Source of the DNA: Vibrio agarilyticus
GTDB lineage: Bacteria > Pseudomonadota > Gammaproteobacteria > Enterobacterales > Vibrionaceae
Direction of reading: 5' to 3'
NCBI RefSeq assembly: GCF_012641465.1
Contig: NZ_JABAIK010000009.1
Span: forward strand, 62,001 to 126,000
DNA: 64,000 nucleotides
Positions 63,394 to 64,000 of the stretch are shown one piece after another; position 1 is the stretch's first letter; every line of letters starts with the position of its first letter. The notes under the pieces were generated by a model. The model ran no database searches, was not told the DNA's origin, and worked only from the letters and a program-made list of their open reading frames with translations. Position numbers and translations under genes: made by a program.

Positions 63394-64000
63394 CTAGCGC
63401 GTGATTTTTTGCACCTCATAGCCATCACTCAGCAATTCTTTGACAAACACCGAGCCGGCGCCCGTGTGCAGCACCCATACTTTTCGCTTAGCTCGAGTCA
63501 GTGCAACATAAAACAAACGACGCTCTTCGGCGTACGGAAACGCATCACTTCCTTGCGTTAACGCATTATTAAGATGACGCTTTTTGACTTTTGCAGGGAA
63601 CTGACCTTCATCAACATTGACGATAAAAACATAATCCGCCTCTCGACCTTTACTCGCGTGGCAGGTGGCAAATTCAATCGTCAATTTGGTAAAACGCTTT
63701 TGCCAATCTTCCAGTAAATTAGGCTTATGATAATGATTTCGGCCTAGGATGAGCACAGAAGCGCGTTTTGCATTATTTTCTCGCTCTATAGCGCTATCTT
63801 CTGCAGCGTCACGCTGATCATTGGCTTTTCGATTTAACTCATCTAAGTATTTTTCTAAGTGACTATTTGGCGCGACCAGTACAGTTTTCTGTTTCAACTG
63901 TTTGAAACTTAACAACGACTTTTTCACTTGCTGTGGATTTTGCTGCACAAATTGATTTGCGACGGCGCCTAGCGTGCTTGGAAAACGGTACGTTGTATCT
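63394..64000 (-). CDS. helD: DNA helicase IV, C-terminal part (UvrD family)
   Basis: The frame is open to the edge of the window, so the gene begins outside. The visible part starts with DTTYRFPSTLGAVANQFVQQ (HelD-like), and contains FATCHASKGREADYVFIVNV and LFYVALTRAKRKVWVLHTG, the C-terminal helicase motifs V and VI of UvrD-type enzymes. The apparent start at 63948 is only an internal codon. DNA helicase IV unwinds DNA 3' to 5' in repair and recombination. Confidence 0.88.
   Translation of the reverse strand, partial: DTTYRFPSTLGAVANQFVQQNPQQVKKSLLSFKQLKQKTVLVAPNSHLEKYLDELNRKANDQRDAAEDSAIERENNAKRASVLILGRNHYHKPNLLEDWQKRFTKLTIEFATCHASKGREADYVFIVNVDEGQFPAKVKKRHLNNALTQGSDAFPYAEERRLFYVALTRAKRKVWVLHTGAGSVFVKELLSDGYEVQKITR

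Noticed and set aside
63394-63948. Complete small helicase-like gene
   Set aside because: The frame continues with family-like sequence to the window edge, so the internal GTG is not the start.

Overview
The window comes from the chromosome of a member of the Vibrionaceae, most likely a Vibrio or close relative. The evidence is the vxrABCDE stress operon beside pntAB, the hutWXZ / tonB-exbBD-hutBCD haem cluster, the torS/torT - mgsA - helD order, hlyU, and scattered copies of an intergenic repeat whose ends begin TATACCCAAGT. In V. cholerae the vxr/pnt and hut loci lie on chromosome II, so a secondary chromosome is a reasonable guess. A near-canonical dif site at 29988-30015 places the window at the replication terminus. 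I cannot name the species.

Left arm (1-17340): the end of a cysteine hydrolase; cobQ coupled to modABC; a DUF3069-type protein; a response-regulator diguanylate cyclase and a membrane diguanylate cyclase; comFB-like and hlyU-like genes; the proton-translocating transhydrogenase pntAB; then vxrABCDE. Several MITE-like repeats sit between these genes.

Accessory centre (17340-30250): a decayed ISNCY-type transposase, then an 11.6-kb prophage between two direct dif-like sites (18351-18378 and 29988-30015). It is not a tailed phage and not a filamentous phage. It has a two-tyrosine HUH rolling-circle replication protein, a compact packaging ATPase, a roughly 277-residue protein resembling the double jelly-roll major capsid protein P2 of corticovirus PM2, a long run of tiny one- or two-helix membrane proteins expected of a phage with an internal membrane, a 16-residue-repeat protein, a candidate receptor-binding protein, and a membrane-anchored muralytic enzyme with a holin-like lysis cassette. 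There is no integrase. The asymmetry of the two dif sites (left site with a degenerate XerD arm, right site canonical) is what XerC-first integration by host XerC/XerD would leave. The two regulators at its ends (DUF3693-like and DUF3653-like) are of types I associate with filamentous vibriophages. This corticovirus-like, Xer-hijacking element is the main discovery candidate of the window.

Right arm (30255-64000): a large low-GC lipoprotein beside dif; the haem-iron cluster hutZXW (reverse) and tonB-exbB-exbD-hutBCD (forward); yciH, a DUF3319-like gene, ddl, a SPOR-domain lipoprotein, the protein acetyltransferase pat and a LysR regulator; a previously unlisted 24-residue membrane peptide; the 5-oxoprolinase operon pxpABC; an FAD oxidoreductase; a reactive-sulfur module (two YeeE/YedE half-transporters, a BigR/SqrR-like ArsR repressor, a CoA-disulfide reductase fused to rhodanese, and a palindromic operator between them); a GlcG/HbpS-like protein, an aldo-keto reductase and its LysR; torS/torT; mgsA; and the C-terminal part of a DNA helicase IV running off the end.

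I saw no rRNA, tRNA or CRISPR array. Family assignments come from recognising sequence motifs by eye; no database was searched.
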